Shown here: in pieces, positions 54,123 through 63,821 of the stretch | Numbering within the stretch: the first letter of the stretch is position 1 | How the letters are laid out: each line of letters starts with the position of its first letter | Position numbers and translations under genes: made by a program | NCBI RefSeq assembly: GCF_000327505.1 | Contig: NC_019942.1 | Coordinates: 1 to 64,000, forward strand | Direction of reading: 5' to 3' | DNA length: 64,000 nucleotides | Source: Aciduliprofundum sp. MAR08-339 | GTDB lineage: Archaea; Thermoplasmatota; Thermoplasmata; Thermoplasmatales; Aciduliprofundaceae | Notes under the pieces: generated by a model | The model's database searches: none | Told to the model about the DNA's origin: nothing | Seen by the model: the letters and a program-made list of their open reading frames with translations, nothing else

Positions 54123-54190
54123 TCTTATTTAAATAATTACGTGTGATTATCATTTCGTAAAATCACTTAAGAAACGGTAAATTTTAATGC
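54123..54190. promoter_or_regulatory. Divergent promoter region of archaellin and glyoxylate reductase
   Basis: Contains the archaellin TATA (ATTTAAATAA, near 54128-54135) on the minus strand, a plus-strand TATA-like AAATTTTAAT (54180-54188) for the dehydrogenase, and between them the inverted repeat GTGATT (54143-54148) / AATCAC (54161-54166). The repeat is positioned to act as an operator for either gene. Confidence 0.45.
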
Positions 54191-54210
54191 CTTCAAGCGC
54201 ATTCTCACCT

Positions 54211-55164
54211 ATGAAAATCTTTCTAACAAGAAAAATCCCAGATGATGGGATAAAGGTACTGAAGAACCATGAATTCCAAGTGGATATATTCCCGGAAAAC
54301 AGGCAGCCAACCAAGGAGGAAATAATAAAGGGCGTGAGAGATGCAGACGCTTTAATATCTCTCCTCTCAGATCCCATAGACAGGGAAGTTATAGACTCTG
54401 CACGGAATCTCAAGGTTATTGGCAACTACGCTGTGGGCTACAATAATATTGATGTGGAGTACGCGAGAAAAAAGGGAATCATCGTGGTAAACACCCCGGG
54501 GGTTCTAACAGATGCAACCGCAGATCTAACCTTCGCCCTCATACTTGCAGCTGCACGGAGAGTCGTTGAGGGCGATAGATTCATGCGCGATAAAAAATTC
54601 AGAGGCTGGGAGCCTATGTTAATGCTCGGCAAGGATGTGTGGGGTGCCACCATAGGCATAGTCGGAGCAGGACGCATAGGACAGGCCGTAGGAAGAAGGG
54701 CAAGGGGATTCAACATGCGCATACTATACCACTCACGCACCCGAAAAATGGAATTTGAAAGGGAAACAGGTGCAAGATTCGTATCTCTGACCGAACTGCT
54801 AAGAGAATCGGACATTATAACCCTACACGTTCCCCTAACCCAGGAGACAAGGCACCTCATAGGCGAGGAGGAATTCAAAATCATAAAGGAGGGGGCAATT
54901 CTGATAAACACAGCCCGTGGAGAGGTGGTGAAGGAAGAGGCCATGATTCGAGCCCTCAAATCCGGTAAATTGTTCGCTGCAGGGCTAGATGTGTTTTACG
55001 GAGAACCTAATGTGAATACAGAACTGCTCTCACTGCCAAATGTGGTTCTCACCCCACACGTGGGGAGCGCAACGGAGAGAACCAGAAGAAAAATGGCAGA
55101 GATGGTATGCGAGGACGTATCCAGGGTTCTTCTGGGAAGAGAACCTCTACACAGGGTTGTTTAA
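54211..55164 (+). CDS. D-2-hydroxyacid dehydrogenase (glyoxylate/hydroxypyruvate reductase type)
   Basis: NAD(P)H-dependent reductase. The Rossmann motif GIVGAGRIGQAVGRRARGF and the catalytic residues Arg (INTARGEVVKEE), Glu (DVFYGEP) and His (LTPHVGSAT) are all present. Length 317 residues is typical. The ATG with MKIFLTRKIP is about 27 nt after a TATA box; an upstream ATG eight codons earlier is less likely. It overlaps the convergent HisRS gene by 4 bp. Substrate preference between glyoxylate, hydroxypyruvate and others is not resolved. Confidence 0.9.
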   Translation: MKIFLTRKIPDDGIKVLKNHEFQVDIFPENRQPTKEEIIKGVRDADALISLLSDPIDREVIDSARNLKVIGNYAVGYNNIDVEYARKKGIIVVNTPGVLTDATADLTFALILAAARRVVEGDRFMRDKKFRGWEPMLMLGKDVWGATIGIVGAGRIGQAVGRRARGFNMRILYHSRTRKMEFERETGARFVSLTELLRESDIITLHVPLTQETRHLIGEEEFKIIKEGAILINTARGEVVKEEAMIRALKSGKLFAAGLDVFYGEPNVNTELLSLPNVVLTPHVGSATERTRRKMAEMVCEDVSRVLLGREPLHRVV

Positions 55165-56390
55165 ATATCCTCAATTTTTACAACTTTCTGCTCACCGGTT
55201 TCCATGTTTTTAAGCGTTACCTCTCCACGCTCTATCTCCTCACCCACAATCACGGCAAATTTCGCGTTTATGCGGTTCGCATACTTCATCTGCTTCCCAA
55301 CGCTCCGGTTTCCGAGTTCAATATCCACAACATACCCCTTCCTCCTCAGTCGCATCGCAACCTCAATGGCCCTTCTCCTAAATCCAGGAATTATAACAAC
55401 AAAATAATCCACCTCAATTTTCTCCTCCGGCCACACGCCCTCCCTCCTCATGAGGAGTTCAAGCACAGCATCCCCCATACCAAAACCAACGGCGGGAGTG
55501 GGCTGCGCTCCAAATAGTTCCACAACCCTATCGTATCTTCCCCCTCCCAGCACGGCGCGGAACTCTCCACTTGGATCGTGGACCTCAAAAACCACGCCCG
55601 TGTAATAGGCAAGTCCCCGCACAATTGAGAGATCGAAAACCGCCCTTTTTCCATAGGCATTGAGCAACTCCTTTAACTCTCCAAGAACTTCGCTCCTCTC
55701 AAAATGCTGGAGTTTTGATAGAACTGCATCAACATCTCCACGGAGTTCCATAAGGGAAAGAAGTTCATCCACATTCTCCTCTGAAGTGATCTTCTCCATC
55801 TCCACCCGAAAAGCATCCTCTCCGATTTTATCCCTCTTGTCAATTATTCTGAAGGCCTCTTCTACATTTTCAATACCCATGGATTTCAAAAGATCCTCCA
55901 TTATGATTCTGTCGCTAAAACGCATAACGTACCTGTTTTTGAGTCCAAGGGAGTCCAGAATCTCCATGGCGAGGGCCATTACCTCCGCATCTGCAGTTAT
56001 GTCCTTGACCCCGAAAATATCAGCGTTGAACTGGTAGAATTCACGCAACCTTCCGCTCTGGGGCTCTTCGTACCTCCACATTTTCGGAAAGGAAAACCAC
56101 TTGACAGGCTTAACAAGATCCTTTCTAGCCGCAATCATCCTAGCAACTGAGGGTGTGAGTTCAGGAATTAGAGTTATTTCACGTCCTCCCTTATCAACGA
56201 AACTGAAGGTCTGTTTCACTATCTCCTCACCACTCTTTATGCGAAACAGATCAAGATATTCCATACTTGGAGCATCTATCTCGTGAAAACCAAATTCACG
56301 GGCAACCGAGCATATTTTATCAAAAACTATTCTGCGGGCACGCATATATTCCGGGTACATATCACGAAATCCCTTGAGACGCTGAATCAT
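55161..56390 (-). CDS. hisS: Histidyl-tRNA synthetase
   Basis: Class II synthetase with motif 1 region at the start, motif 2 MWRYEEPQSGRLREFYQFNADIFG-type segment (RLREFYQFN), the histidine-binding RGLAYYTGVVFEVHDP, motif 3 (GFGMGDAVLEL) and a C-terminal anticodon-binding domain. 409 residues is normal. The ATG begins MIQRLKGFRDMYPEY, a standard start. It sits between the dehydrogenase and MATE genes on the opposite strand. Confidence 0.96.
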   Translation of the reverse strand: MIQRLKGFRDMYPEYMRARRIVFDKICSVAREFGFHEIDAPSMEYLDLFRIKSGEEIVKQTFSFVDKGGREITLIPELTPSVARMIAARKDLVKPVKWFSFPKMWRYEEPQSGRLREFYQFNADIFGVKDITADAEVMALAMEILDSLGLKNRYVMRFSDRIIMEDLLKSMGIENVEEAFRIIDKRDKIGEDAFRVEMEKITSEENVDELLSLMELRGDVDAVLSKLQHFERSEVLGELKELLNAYGKRAVFDLSIVRGLAYYTGVVFEVHDPSGEFRAVLGGGRYDRVVELFGAQPTPAVGFGMGDAVLELLMRREGVWPEEKIEVDYFVVIIPGFRRRAIEVAMRLRRKGYVVDIELGNRSVGKQMKYANRINAKFAVIVGEEIERGEVTLKNMETGEQKVVKIEDI

Positions 56391-56460
56391 AGATGCTTAT
56401 CCCTGACCCTTATAAAAAATTTACCTCAAAATTTATCTACAGGCTTACCATTGCACATAC

Positions 56461-57795
56461 GTGCAATTAAGGAGAACAGTGTTGAATCTCGCAATTCCTG
56501 CCGTGATATCAAACGTACTTTACACTTTCCAGAACATAGTTGATGCCATGATGCTCGGCAGATACGGCAATCCAGCGGTAACCCTGAGTTCCGCAGGCAT
56601 AGGCGGCATGTTCTACTTCCTGACCTTCCCGCTTGTGATGGGAATAACAACGGGGGGCGTGGCAATCATAGCCAGAAGGTGGGGCGAGAAAAGGTACGAG
56701 GAGGCAAGATACACCTTTGAAAATCTCTACATTCTCCTAATTCTCATCTCCATACCCATATCCCTATTCGCCGTATTATTTGGATGGACTCTGCCCACGG
56801 CGCTTGGGGCCGGACCTGCTGTGGTGAAGGGAACGGCACGATACATAATGGGCGTGTTCACCTTCTATCCCTTTGCGGTGTTTATGGCAGCGTATCAGGC
56901 ATCACTCCGGGCAGCAGGAGATACCAAAACACCCATGAACGTGGACATATTCGCCAATCTGTGGAACGTGTTCTGGAACTACGCACTGATATTCGGAAAT
57001 TTCGGATTTCCACAACTTGGAGTGCTAGGTGCGGGTATTGCCACGGGCTCCTCATACCTCTTCGGTTCCCTAATCTACCTCATTATGCAAAGCAAGGGTA
57101 AACTCGTGATATACCCCAAACTCCTTGCAAGGGAGAAATGGAACATGGAACTCATAAAGAAAATGTTCAGAGTTGGCATACCCGCCGGAATTGAGAGAGG
57201 TATGTGGGCCATAACATCCTTCATATACGCAGCCCTGATATTTGCCGCATCCGGTGCACTCGGCTACGCCTCATTTCAGATCGGCCTAAAGGCGGAGAGT
57301 TTCGCCTATATGCCAGCATTCGGGTTCTCAATCGCAGCCACCACACTGGTGGGACAATCCCTTGGAGAGGGAAACGTGAGAAAGGCAAAAATGTCAGCAA
57401 TTGAGGCAACGAAGATGAGCATGCTCTTCATGGCAGTGGCAGGAGCAATAATGATCCTCTTTCCACAGTACCTTGCAGAGATATTTACGGGCGATGAGAA
57501 AATCATACACTTCGCATCCATATACCTTTTCCTGATGGGAATGACAGAGCCAGCACTTGGAGCATTGTTCACCCTTGCCGGCGGAATGCGTGGAGCAGGA
57601 TACACCACAATGCCCATGGTGATAAACCTCACCGGTTTGATGGGCATACGTCTTGGCATTGCTGTTGTTCTTGCCTTTCCCTTGGGAATGGGACTTGTTG
57701 GGATATGGCTCGGAATGTTCTTTGAGACCTTCATAAGGGCAGGATGGATGTACCTTGAGTTCCGCAGAGGTAAATGGGCAAAGGTTAGGGTTTGA
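56461..57795 (+). CDS. MATE-family efflux transporter
   Basis: Na+ or H+ driven multidrug exporter with about 12 helices over 444 residues. MATE signatures include LAIPAVISNVLYTFQNIVDAMMLGRYG at the start and AYQASLRAAGDTKTPM in the N-terminal half, with a similar segment LFTLAGGMRGAGYTTMPM in the C-terminal half. The GTG start lies roughly 27 nt after an AT-rich TATA-like region; no nearer ATG gives a full-length protein. Substrate unknown. Confidence 0.9.
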   Translation: MQLRRTVLNLAIPAVISNVLYTFQNIVDAMMLGRYGNPAVTLSSAGIGGMFYFLTFPLVMGITTGGVAIIARRWGEKRYEEARYTFENLYILLILISIPISLFAVLFGWTLPTALGAGPAVVKGTARYIMGVFTFYPFAVFMAAYQASLRAAGDTKTPMNVDIFANLWNVFWNYALIFGNFGFPQLGVLGAGIATGSSYLFGSLIYLIMQSKGKLVIYPKLLAREKWNMELIKKMFRVGIPAGIERGMWAITSFIYAALIFAASGALGYASFQIGLKAESFAYMPAFGFSIAATTLVGQSLGEGNVRKAKMSAIEATKMSMLFMAVAGAIMILFPQYLAEIFTGDEKIIHFASIYLFLMGMTEPALGALFTLAGGMRGAGYTTMPMVINLTGLMGIRLGIAVVLAFPLGMGLVGIWLGMFFETFIRAGWMYLEFRRGKWAKVRV

Positions 57796-57835
57796 CCGAA
57801 AAAATTTATATTCGTTCTTACCTTCCCCACCTTAG

Positions 57836-57909
57836 GGGCCGGTAGATCAGCCCGGAAGATCGCTGCCCTTGCAAGGCAGAGGCCGCGGGTTCAAATCCCG
57901 CCCGGTCCA
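57836..57909 (+). tRNA. tRNA-Ala (anticodon TGC)
   Basis: Acceptor GGGCCGG/CCGGTCC has the G3-U70 wobble that identifies alanine, D-stem GATC/GATC, anticodon stem CTGCC/GGCAG around loop CTTGCAA, T-stem GCGGG/CCCGC and discriminator A. No intron; CCA not encoded. A TATA-like AAATTTATATT lies about 27 nt upstream. Copies of its 3' end follow downstream. Confidence 0.97.
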
Positions 57910-58035
57910 TTCCGCTACGCTCCATGGACCAGGCTTATGTTCTCCTGTCGTCGAACATCCAGCCCGGTCCACTCACTTCGTTCGTGAACACGGGCTAAGT
58001 CGAAAATTGTAAATTTTCTCCTCCCGCCCGGTCCA
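57909..58035. repeat. Repeats of the tRNA-Ala 3' end and hairpins
   Basis: Downstream of the tRNA the sequence GCCCGGTCCA recurs at 57962-57971, and TCCCGCCCGGTCCA (14 bp, identical to the tRNA end at 57896-57909) recurs at 58022-58035, followed by CCA. Between them are inverted repeats, for example GGTCCAT and ATGGACC, and AGCCCG with CGGGCT. The arrangement resembles attachment-site remnants or a decayed partial tRNA copy. No other gene lies in the roughly 260 bp from the tRNA to the biotin ligase start. Confidence 0.7.
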
Positions 58036-58173
58036 CCAAGCACCTTTAAAAAAGGTGGTTTACCCCAAAAGGATGATTTTTAGATGATTCGTGGAATACT
58101 CCGTATTCTTTCTATCACCCGATTTACAGCAAAAAAAATAAAAAGTATTAATTGGAGGGGAAAATACCCCTTT

Positions 58174-58836
58174 ATGGGCTCAGAGTTTCAAATTCTGCAC
58201 TTTCAATACGTGAACTCAACGCAGGATTTGGCAAGGCAAATTCTGAGAGAAAACGTTGTGGTTCTGGCAGATACCCAGAAAAGCGGAAGGGGTAGGTTTG
58301 GAAGATTCTGGCACTCTCCCATCGGAGGTTTGTGGTTCACAGCCATAATACGGGTCAAATTACCTCTTCAAATTGTATCACTCATGGCCGGAGTGACCAT
58401 TGCAAAGGCCCTGGAGGATATGAATGTAAGAGTGTGCCTAAAATGGCCCAACGATGTCATCATGCAGGGAAAAAAACTGGGAGGCATAATAGGAGAAGTG
58501 CACGGAGATTACGTACTACTGGGAGTAGGAATAAATCTGCGAAACGAAATACCTGAAGAGATTTCAGATATTGCAATAAACCTTTCCAACGTTTCCAGGG
58601 ACGAACTTCTACTGAAGATCCTTGAGATTCTGGATGAGGAGAAGAAAAAAAGCAAGGATGAAATAATAAAAGAATGGAAAGCGTACAACTGCACACTTGG
58701 AAAAAGAGTTAGAATAGTGGATAACGGTGAATACGAGGGTAGGGCTGAGGATATTGACGATGATGGTTTTCTCCTGGTACGGGTGGGCGATGAACTCAAG
58801 AAGGTACTCGCAGGAGATGTTCAGATTTTAGAGTGA
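58174..58836 (+). CDS. birA: Biotin-protein ligase (BirA-type)
   Basis: Attaches biotin to the carrier domain of carboxylases via biotinyl-AMP. Signatures: STQDLARQI at the start, SGRGRFGRFWHSP (substrate loop), LKWPNDVIMQGKKLGGIIGE and GVGINL. The C-terminal SH3-like domain is present. At 220 residues it lacks the N-terminal DNA-binding domain of E. coli BirA, as usual in archaea. The start at MGSEFQILHF was chosen by family comparison; an ATG 30 codons earlier would add a basic, unrelated extension. Confidence 0.9.
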   Translation: MGSEFQILHFQYVNSTQDLARQILRENVVVLADTQKSGRGRFGRFWHSPIGGLWFTAIIRVKLPLQIVSLMAGVTIAKALEDMNVRVCLKWPNDVIMQGKKLGGIIGEVHGDYVLLGVGINLRNEIPEEISDIAINLSNVSRDELLLKILEILDEEKKKSKDEIIKEWKAYNCTLGKRVRIVDNGEYEGRAEDIDDDGFLLVRVGDELKKVLAGDVQILE

Positions 58837-58867
58837 AACTTATAAATCACATAAGAGATTGCCCGTC

Positions 58868-60127
58868 GTGATCGGATACTGCCCAAAATGCAACGTTCCT
58901 GTGCGAGGAGAGAGGTGCGGAATATGCCACTCTCACCCAGCAACTCTAAGATTTCATCCCCTTGGAGATATAAGGCCTGCAAGCCCCTATGAAATGGGAA
59001 TACTGAGCAAACTCATTCCGTTCAGGGAGGCGAGGGATTACGTGAGAAGAAGATTTGTACTTCTATCAAAGCAACCTGGTTTGGATTACAGAAAGGATGT
59101 CTTCGTTGACGGTTTTAAGATTGGAACCCTTGAGTATGTGAAGGACAGAAGGTGGAAATACGTATTCGTGCCCACAGGTAGGGGTGCTGCCCTCTTTTAT
59201 GCACTCACAGACCATGTGGATTTTGAGATACATCAGAGGGGTCATCTCAAGGGAAAGAAAATAAGCAGAGATGTGGAAAGCTGGGAGATTTTCTCTACCG
59301 GAAGGTGCACGGGTGTGGCTGTGAAAGCCCGGAATGGAGCAAAAATAAAGGATCTGTACTGTGAAAGGGTTGGAACTAAAAAAAGAAGCAGTATGAAAGA
59401 TGCCATAAGTGCAAACGAGAACTTTCTCCGCGAGATGGAGAGAGAAGCAATTAATATGGTAAAAAAGGGACGGGCAAACTACGTGGCATTCTCCGGGGGC
59501 AAGGATAGCGAGGTCGCACTCTACATTGCGTGGAGGGCGGGGGTGAGAAAAGCCATATATGCCAACACAGGCCTTGAATTTCCAGAGACAGAGCGGTTCG
59601 TTTACAATTTTGCAGACTATCTGGACATTGAACTTATTGAAGTGCATCCCAAGATCGATTTCTGGAAAACCCTGGAGGAAAAGGGCATACCCACAAAGGA
59701 CAATAGGTGGTGCACAAGGTACCTGAAACTTGAGCAACTAAAAAAATTCAGGGGCGTGGTGGTGGACGGCACGAGAAGGTACGAATCCCTTGGAAGAATG
59801 ATGCGCTCCGGTGACCGAACTCTCGGAAACTTGAAGATGATCTATCCGCTGCTTGAGTGGCTCGCTCTGGATGTTTGGCTCTTCATAAAGTGGAAGGGTC
59901 TGCCTTACAACCCGCTGTACGACATGGGCTACGAACGTATAGGATGTTTCATGTGCCCCTCGATGCTCAACTCAGAATTTCATAATCTGAAACGCACCCA
60001 TCCACAACTTTTCAAAATATGGTACGATTATCTGCAAAGCCATGGTTACTCGCACGAAGAAATCATGGATGGGCTATGGAGATGGAGGGAACTGCCTCCA
60101 AAGATGAAGAAAATCCGCAAATCTTAA
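58868..60127 (+). CDS. PAPS-reductase-like ATP pyrophosphatase with N-terminal zinc ribbon
   Basis: A 419-residue protein of the adenine-nucleotide alpha-hydrolase group. An N-terminal zinc ribbon (CPKC, CGIC near residues 5-25) precedes a PUA-like or other beta domain with [14 protein letters not shown] and [17 protein letters not shown], then the P-loop [10 protein letters not shown] near residue 220, and [24 protein letters not shown]. The C-terminal part has [13 protein letters not shown]. The GTG start is about 27 nt after TTATAAATC. It is probably a sulfur-transfer or RNA-modification enzyme rather than sulfate assimilation; substrate unknown. Confidence 0.8.
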   Translation: MIGYCPKCNVPVRGERCGICHSHPATLRFHPLGDIRPASPYEMGILSKLIPFREARDYVRRRFVLLSKQPGLDYRKDVFVDGFKIGTLEYVKDRRWKYVFVPTGRGAALFYALTDHVDFEIHQRGHLKGKKISRDVESWEIFSTGRCTGVAVKARNGAKIKDLYCERVGTKKRSSMKDAISANENFLREMEREAINMVKKGRANYVAFSGGKDSEVALYIAWRAGVRKAIYANTGLEFPETERFVYNFADYLDIELIEVHPKIDFWKTLEEKGIPTKDNRWCTRYLKLEQLKKFRGVVVDGTRRYESLGRMMRSGDRTLGNLKMIYPLLEWLALDVWLFIKWKGLPYNPLYDMGYERIGCFMCPSMLNSEFHNLKRTHPQLFKIWYDYLQSHGYSHEEIMDGLWRWRELPPKMKKIRKS

Positions 60128-60152
60128 TACAACATTGCCATACGGAAAAAAT

Positions 60153-61889
60153 ATGATAAGGCAGCCCATCGTGAGCGTTCTGGGCCATGTTGACCATGGC
60201 AAGACCACACTTCTGGATAAGATAAGGGGCACCTCCGTGGCAAAAAAAGAGGCAGGTGCAATAACCCAGCACATAGGGGCAACCGAGGTGCCCATTGAGG
60301 CAATATATCGTATATGTGGAAATCTCATCAAGAAAAAGTTCAAAATCCCAGGACTGCTGTTCATCGACACCCCTGGACATGAGGCATTCACCACATTGAG
60401 GGCAAGAGGAGGGGCACTGGCAGACATAGCCGTGCTCGTTATCGATATAAATGAGGGTATAATGCCCCAGACCATTGAGAGCATAAATATCCTGAAGAGG
60501 TATCGCACTCCCTTTGTTATCGCAGCCAACAAGATAGATCTAATCTACGGATGGAAAAATGCAGACAACATGCCATTCATTTTGGCAATTCAGAAGCAAA
60601 AGGAGGAGGTGCAGCAGGCGATCGATGAGAAGATATACGGCATAGTGGAGAAATTGTACGAACTCGGGTTTTCCTCAGAGAGATACGATAGGATTGCGGA
60701 TTTCACGCAGAACGTTGCAATTATACCCATGAGTGCAAAGAAGGGTATAGGCATTGCAGACCTTTTGCTCGTTCTTGTAGGACTTGCCCAGAGGTTTCTT
60801 GAAAAAAATTTGCACACCGAAGATGGTCCCGGGGAGGGAACTGTGCTGGAGGTAAAGGAGGAGCGTGGCCTGGGCAAAACTATCGATGTGATCCTCTACT
60901 CAGGAACAATCAGAAAGGGAGATACCATCGTGGTTGGAAGTACAGATGAACCGATAGTCACGAAGATAAAGGCGATACTTAAGCCAAAGCCCCTGGACGA
61001 GATGCGTGACCCGAGAGATAGATTTCTCAGTGTTGATGAGGTTCACGCTGCAGCAGGTATAAAAATAGCCGCACCGAACCTTGAAAGAGCCCTGGCAGGA
61101 TCTCCTGTGCTGGTGGCCAATGAAAATCTTGACGACGCGCTTAGAAGGGTGAGAAAGGAGACAGGTATACATATAGAGATCCAGGAGGAGGGCATCATAA
61201 TAAAGGCGGATGCACTCGGCTCTCTGGAGGCCCTTGCCTACGAACTCAAACAGGAAGGCATACCAATAAAAATGGCAGATATAGGAGATATAAGCAAAAG
61301 AGATATAGTGAATGCCCAGACAATTGGCAATCCACTGTACCGAGTGATCCTCGGATTCAACGTTAAGATTCTTCCGGATGCTGAAAATGAGGCTGAAAAA
61401 ATAAAAATATTCACCAACAACGTTGTGTACAAACTCATAGAGGACTATGAAGAATGGGCCCAGGAGAAGGAGAGAGAACTTGAGGCGGAGAAGAGAATGG
61501 ATATAACCTTCCCGGGTAAGTTCAAGATCCTGCCAGAGTACATATTCAGGCTGAGCAAACCTGCCATTGTAGGGGTGCGCGTTTTAGGGGGTAGGATCCG
61601 CGTGGGGCAGAGAATACTGCGGGATGATGGACGCGTTGTGGGGCGCATAAAGAGCATAAGAAAAGGAGATAATAACATCACAGAGGCAATAATGGGCGAG
61701 GAGGTAGCCATAGCCATAGATGGCGTTACCGTTGGAAGACAGATAAAGGCGGGAGAGACATATTACATAGATATCCCCGAGGAACATGCAAAAAAACTGT
61801 TCAAGATGAACTTAAAATACGAGGATAAAGAGGTTCTTGAAGAAATTGCCAGAATAAAGAGAGGAGAGAAACCTTTCTGGGGGTTGTAA
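60153..61889 (+). CDS. infB: Translation initiation factor aIF5B
   Basis: Ribosome-dependent GTPase that helps join subunits and place initiator tRNA. G motifs: GHVDHGKTT (11-19), DTPGHEAF and AANKIDLI. It contains domains II-IV and the C-terminal tRNA-binding domain, 578 residues in total with no intein, the plain archaeal length. The ATG follows TTAATACA by about 28 nt; a TTG six codons earlier is rejected. The AlaX gene starts directly after its stop. Confidence 0.96.
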   Translation: MIRQPIVSVLGHVDHGKTTLLDKIRGTSVAKKEAGAITQHIGATEVPIEAIYRICGNLIKKKFKIPGLLFIDTPGHEAFTTLRARGGALADIAVLVIDINEGIMPQTIESINILKRYRTPFVIAANKIDLIYGWKNADNMPFILAIQKQKEEVQQAIDEKIYGIVEKLYELGFSSERYDRIADFTQNVAIIPMSAKKGIGIADLLLVLVGLAQRFLEKNLHTEDGPGEGTVLEVKEERGLGKTIDVILYSGTIRKGDTIVVGSTDEPIVTKIKAILKPKPLDEMRDPRDRFLSVDEVHAAAGIKIAAPNLERALAGSPVLVANENLDDALRRVRKETGIHIEIQEEGIIIKADALGSLEALAYELKQEGIPIKMADIGDISKRDIVNAQTIGNPLYRVILGFNVKILPDAENEAEKIKIFTNNVVYKLIEDYEEWAQEKERELEAEKRMDITFPGKFKILPEYIFRLSKPAIVGVRVLGGRIRVGQRILRDDGRVVGRIKSIRKGDNNITEAIMGEEVAIAIDGVTVGRQIKAGETYYIDIPEEHAKKLFKMNLKYEDKEVLEEIARIKRGEKPFWGL

Positions 61890-62336
61890 ATGGACGAGGA
61901 TATAAGAACCCACACAGCCCTCCATATACTCAAGGGCGCCGTGGTAAAGGTACTCAACGCAAAATGGACGGCTAGCGTGTATGTGAATGGCAGCCACGGA
62001 AGGCTAACTGTGAAATGCAACAGAAAACCCTCAGAAGATGAAATAAGGGAAATCGAATACCTTGCAAATGAGAAAATAAGGGAAAATGCACCCATAAAGG
62101 TGTACACCCTTCCAAGGGAGGAGGCCGAACGATTATTCGGTGAAGAGATGTACGATCTTTTTCCGGTTCCTGAAAGCATAAAGGTTCTAAAAGTGGTCGA
62201 GATAGAGGGCTGGAACGTCAATGCCTGCAACAAGGAGCACACAAAAACCACTGGCGAGGTTGGCTCAATAAAAATAAGAAAAACAAGATTCAGAAGGTCA
62301 AAGGAACTCCTTGAGATAAGTTTCGATGTGGAGTGA
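61890..62336 (+). CDS. AlaX-S, trans-editing alanyl-tRNA deacylase
   Basis: Stand-alone editing domain that removes wrongly attached Ser or Gly from tRNA-Ala. Zinc ligands are complete: HTALH (His8, His12) and CNKEH (Cys113, His117). At 148 residues it is the short AlaX-S type. It starts immediately at the aIF5B stop, so it is co-translated. It lacks the glycine-rich core found in full-length AlaX-M/L. Confidence 0.86.
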   Translation: MDEDIRTHTALHILKGAVVKVLNAKWTASVYVNGSHGRLTVKCNRKPSEDEIREIEYLANEKIRENAPIKVYTLPREEAERLFGEEMYDLFPVPESIKVLKVVEIEGWNVNACNKEHTKTTGEVGSIKIRKTRFRRSKELLEISFDVE

Positions 62337-62365
62337 AACTATTAAATATGGGATCGATATATTAA

Positions 62366-63772
62366 ATGGGTGGATACATGAGTTGGTCTGAAAAACTGGA
62401 CTCATATTTTAAAATTAGTGAACATGGCTCAACGGTGAGAACAGAGATTGTAGCAGGTTTCACCACCTTTATGACCATGGCATACATTATTTTCGTGAAC
62501 CCCGCAATTTTGAGCCAGACTGGCATGCCCTTTGCCCCCCTCGTGACCACAACAGTACTGGCTTCTGCACTTGCCACTGTGATAATGGGCCTTTACGCAA
62601 AAAAGCCCTACGCTCTGGCTCCGGGAATGGGTTTAAACGCGTATTTCACATACACTGTTGTAATCGCCATGGGCTACACCTGGCAAGTTGCCCTGGCAGC
62701 GGTTTTCATTGAGGGTCTGATTTTCATCGCCCTTTCAGTGACCAAAGTTAGAACTTGGGTGGCAAACTCGTTCCCGACAAATCTAAAGTACTCAATAGGA
62801 GCAGGCATAGGTCTTTTCCTCACATTCATAGGACTAAACAACGCGAGCATAATAAGGTACACGGCAGATAAACTCCTTCCAAACCACCAGGTAGTGGGTG
62901 TGGTAATCTCAATGAACTACCTTAATCTACCCTCAGTGGCCATAGCACTGTTTGGAATCACCATAACCATAATATTTCTGGTGAACAGGATAAAGGGTGC
63001 ATTGCTATGGGGCATACTGAGCTCAACCGTGGCGGCGGTCATCTGGGCCTCCATAAGTCCATGGGCTGCATCCAATTTATATCCATCTGGATTCTCCCTA
63101 CCATCCTCACCGGTATCCCTTCCCGCATCAATTGCACCAATAGCACTGCATATGGACTTTGGCGGGCTTATGGCTGCCGGAGCTCTCGGGGTGATATTCG
63201 CATTTTTAATGGTGGATTTCTTTGATACACTTGGCACGGTAACGGGCCTGAGCGCGAAGGTCGGTGATCTGGATGAGAAGGGAAACATCCCAGAGAAACC
63301 ACTGACAAGAATGCTGCTAACAGACGCTTTGGGGACAACCTTCGGCGCACTTATGGGAACATCAACTGTAACAACATACATAGAGAGTGCAGCGGGTGTT
63401 GAGGAAGGAGGACGTACAGGACTAACAAGCGTTGTGGTTTCTCTGCTCTTCCTAACCGGATTGTTCATCACACCCATAATTGCCCTGGTTCCATCTGCCG
63501 CAACTGCACCTGCGTTGATACTCGTGGGCCTGTTCATGCTCTCAAACATGCGCAATGTGAATTTTGAGGACTACACAGAGTACATACCCGCGTTTATGAC
63601 CCTTATAGTGATGCCATTCACCTACAACATATCCAACGGCATAGGTGCAGGTATAATCGCATATGTGATAACAAAAATAGCGTCCAGGAGAGTCAGGGAG
63701 ATAAGCCCTCTGATGTACATTCTCGCCGTCATATTCGCCATATACTTCCTATGGCTCTACTGGCTCCACTAA
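62366..63772 (+). CDS. NCS2/AzgA-like purine permease
   Basis: Nucleobase uptake protein of the adenine/guanine/hypoxanthine permease group, about 12-14 helices over 468 residues. Signatures: EIVAGFTTFMTMAYIIFVNP, APGMGLNAYFTY, and the central DFFDTLGTVTGLSAKVG with ALMGTSTVTTYIESAAGVEEGGRTGL. The first ATG is used; an ATG four codons later with a GGGTGG is equally possible. TATA-like TATTAAATATG precedes it. Confidence 0.92.
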   Translation: MGGYMSWSEKLDSYFKISEHGSTVRTEIVAGFTTFMTMAYIIFVNPAILSQTGMPFAPLVTTTVLASALATVIMGLYAKKPYALAPGMGLNAYFTYTVVIAMGYTWQVALAAVFIEGLIFIALSVTKVRTWVANSFPTNLKYSIGAGIGLFLTFIGLNNASIIRYTADKLLPNHQVVGVVISMNYLNLPSVAIALFGITITIIFLVNRIKGALLWGILSSTVAAVIWASISPWAASNLYPSGFSLPSSPVSLPASIAPIALHMDFGGLMAAGALGVIFAFLMVDFFDTLGTVTGLSAKVGDLDEKGNIPEKPLTRMLLTDALGTTFGALMGTSTVTTYIESAAGVEEGGRTGLTSVVVSLLFLTGLFITPIIALVPSAATAPALILVGLFMLSNMRNVNFEDYTEYIPAFMTLIVMPFTYNISNGIGAGIIAYVITKIASRRVREISPLMYILAVIFAIYFLWLYWLH

Positions 63773-63800
63773 TTTTTCCCTTTTTTGCAAAAATTTTTAA
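63773..63800 (+). terminator. T-rich terminator of the permease gene
   Basis: TTTTTCCCTTTTTTGC and further T-rich runs follow the stop codon. No strong hairpin is seen. The next gene's TATA-like sequence follows soon. Confidence 0.45.
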
Positions 63801-63821
63801 GGCAAAATCCAATCTTCCGGT

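Noticed and set aside
60153-61889. Intein in aIF5B (found in some archaea)
   Set aside because: The G motifs are spaced normally and the protein has plain length; no splice junction residues seen.
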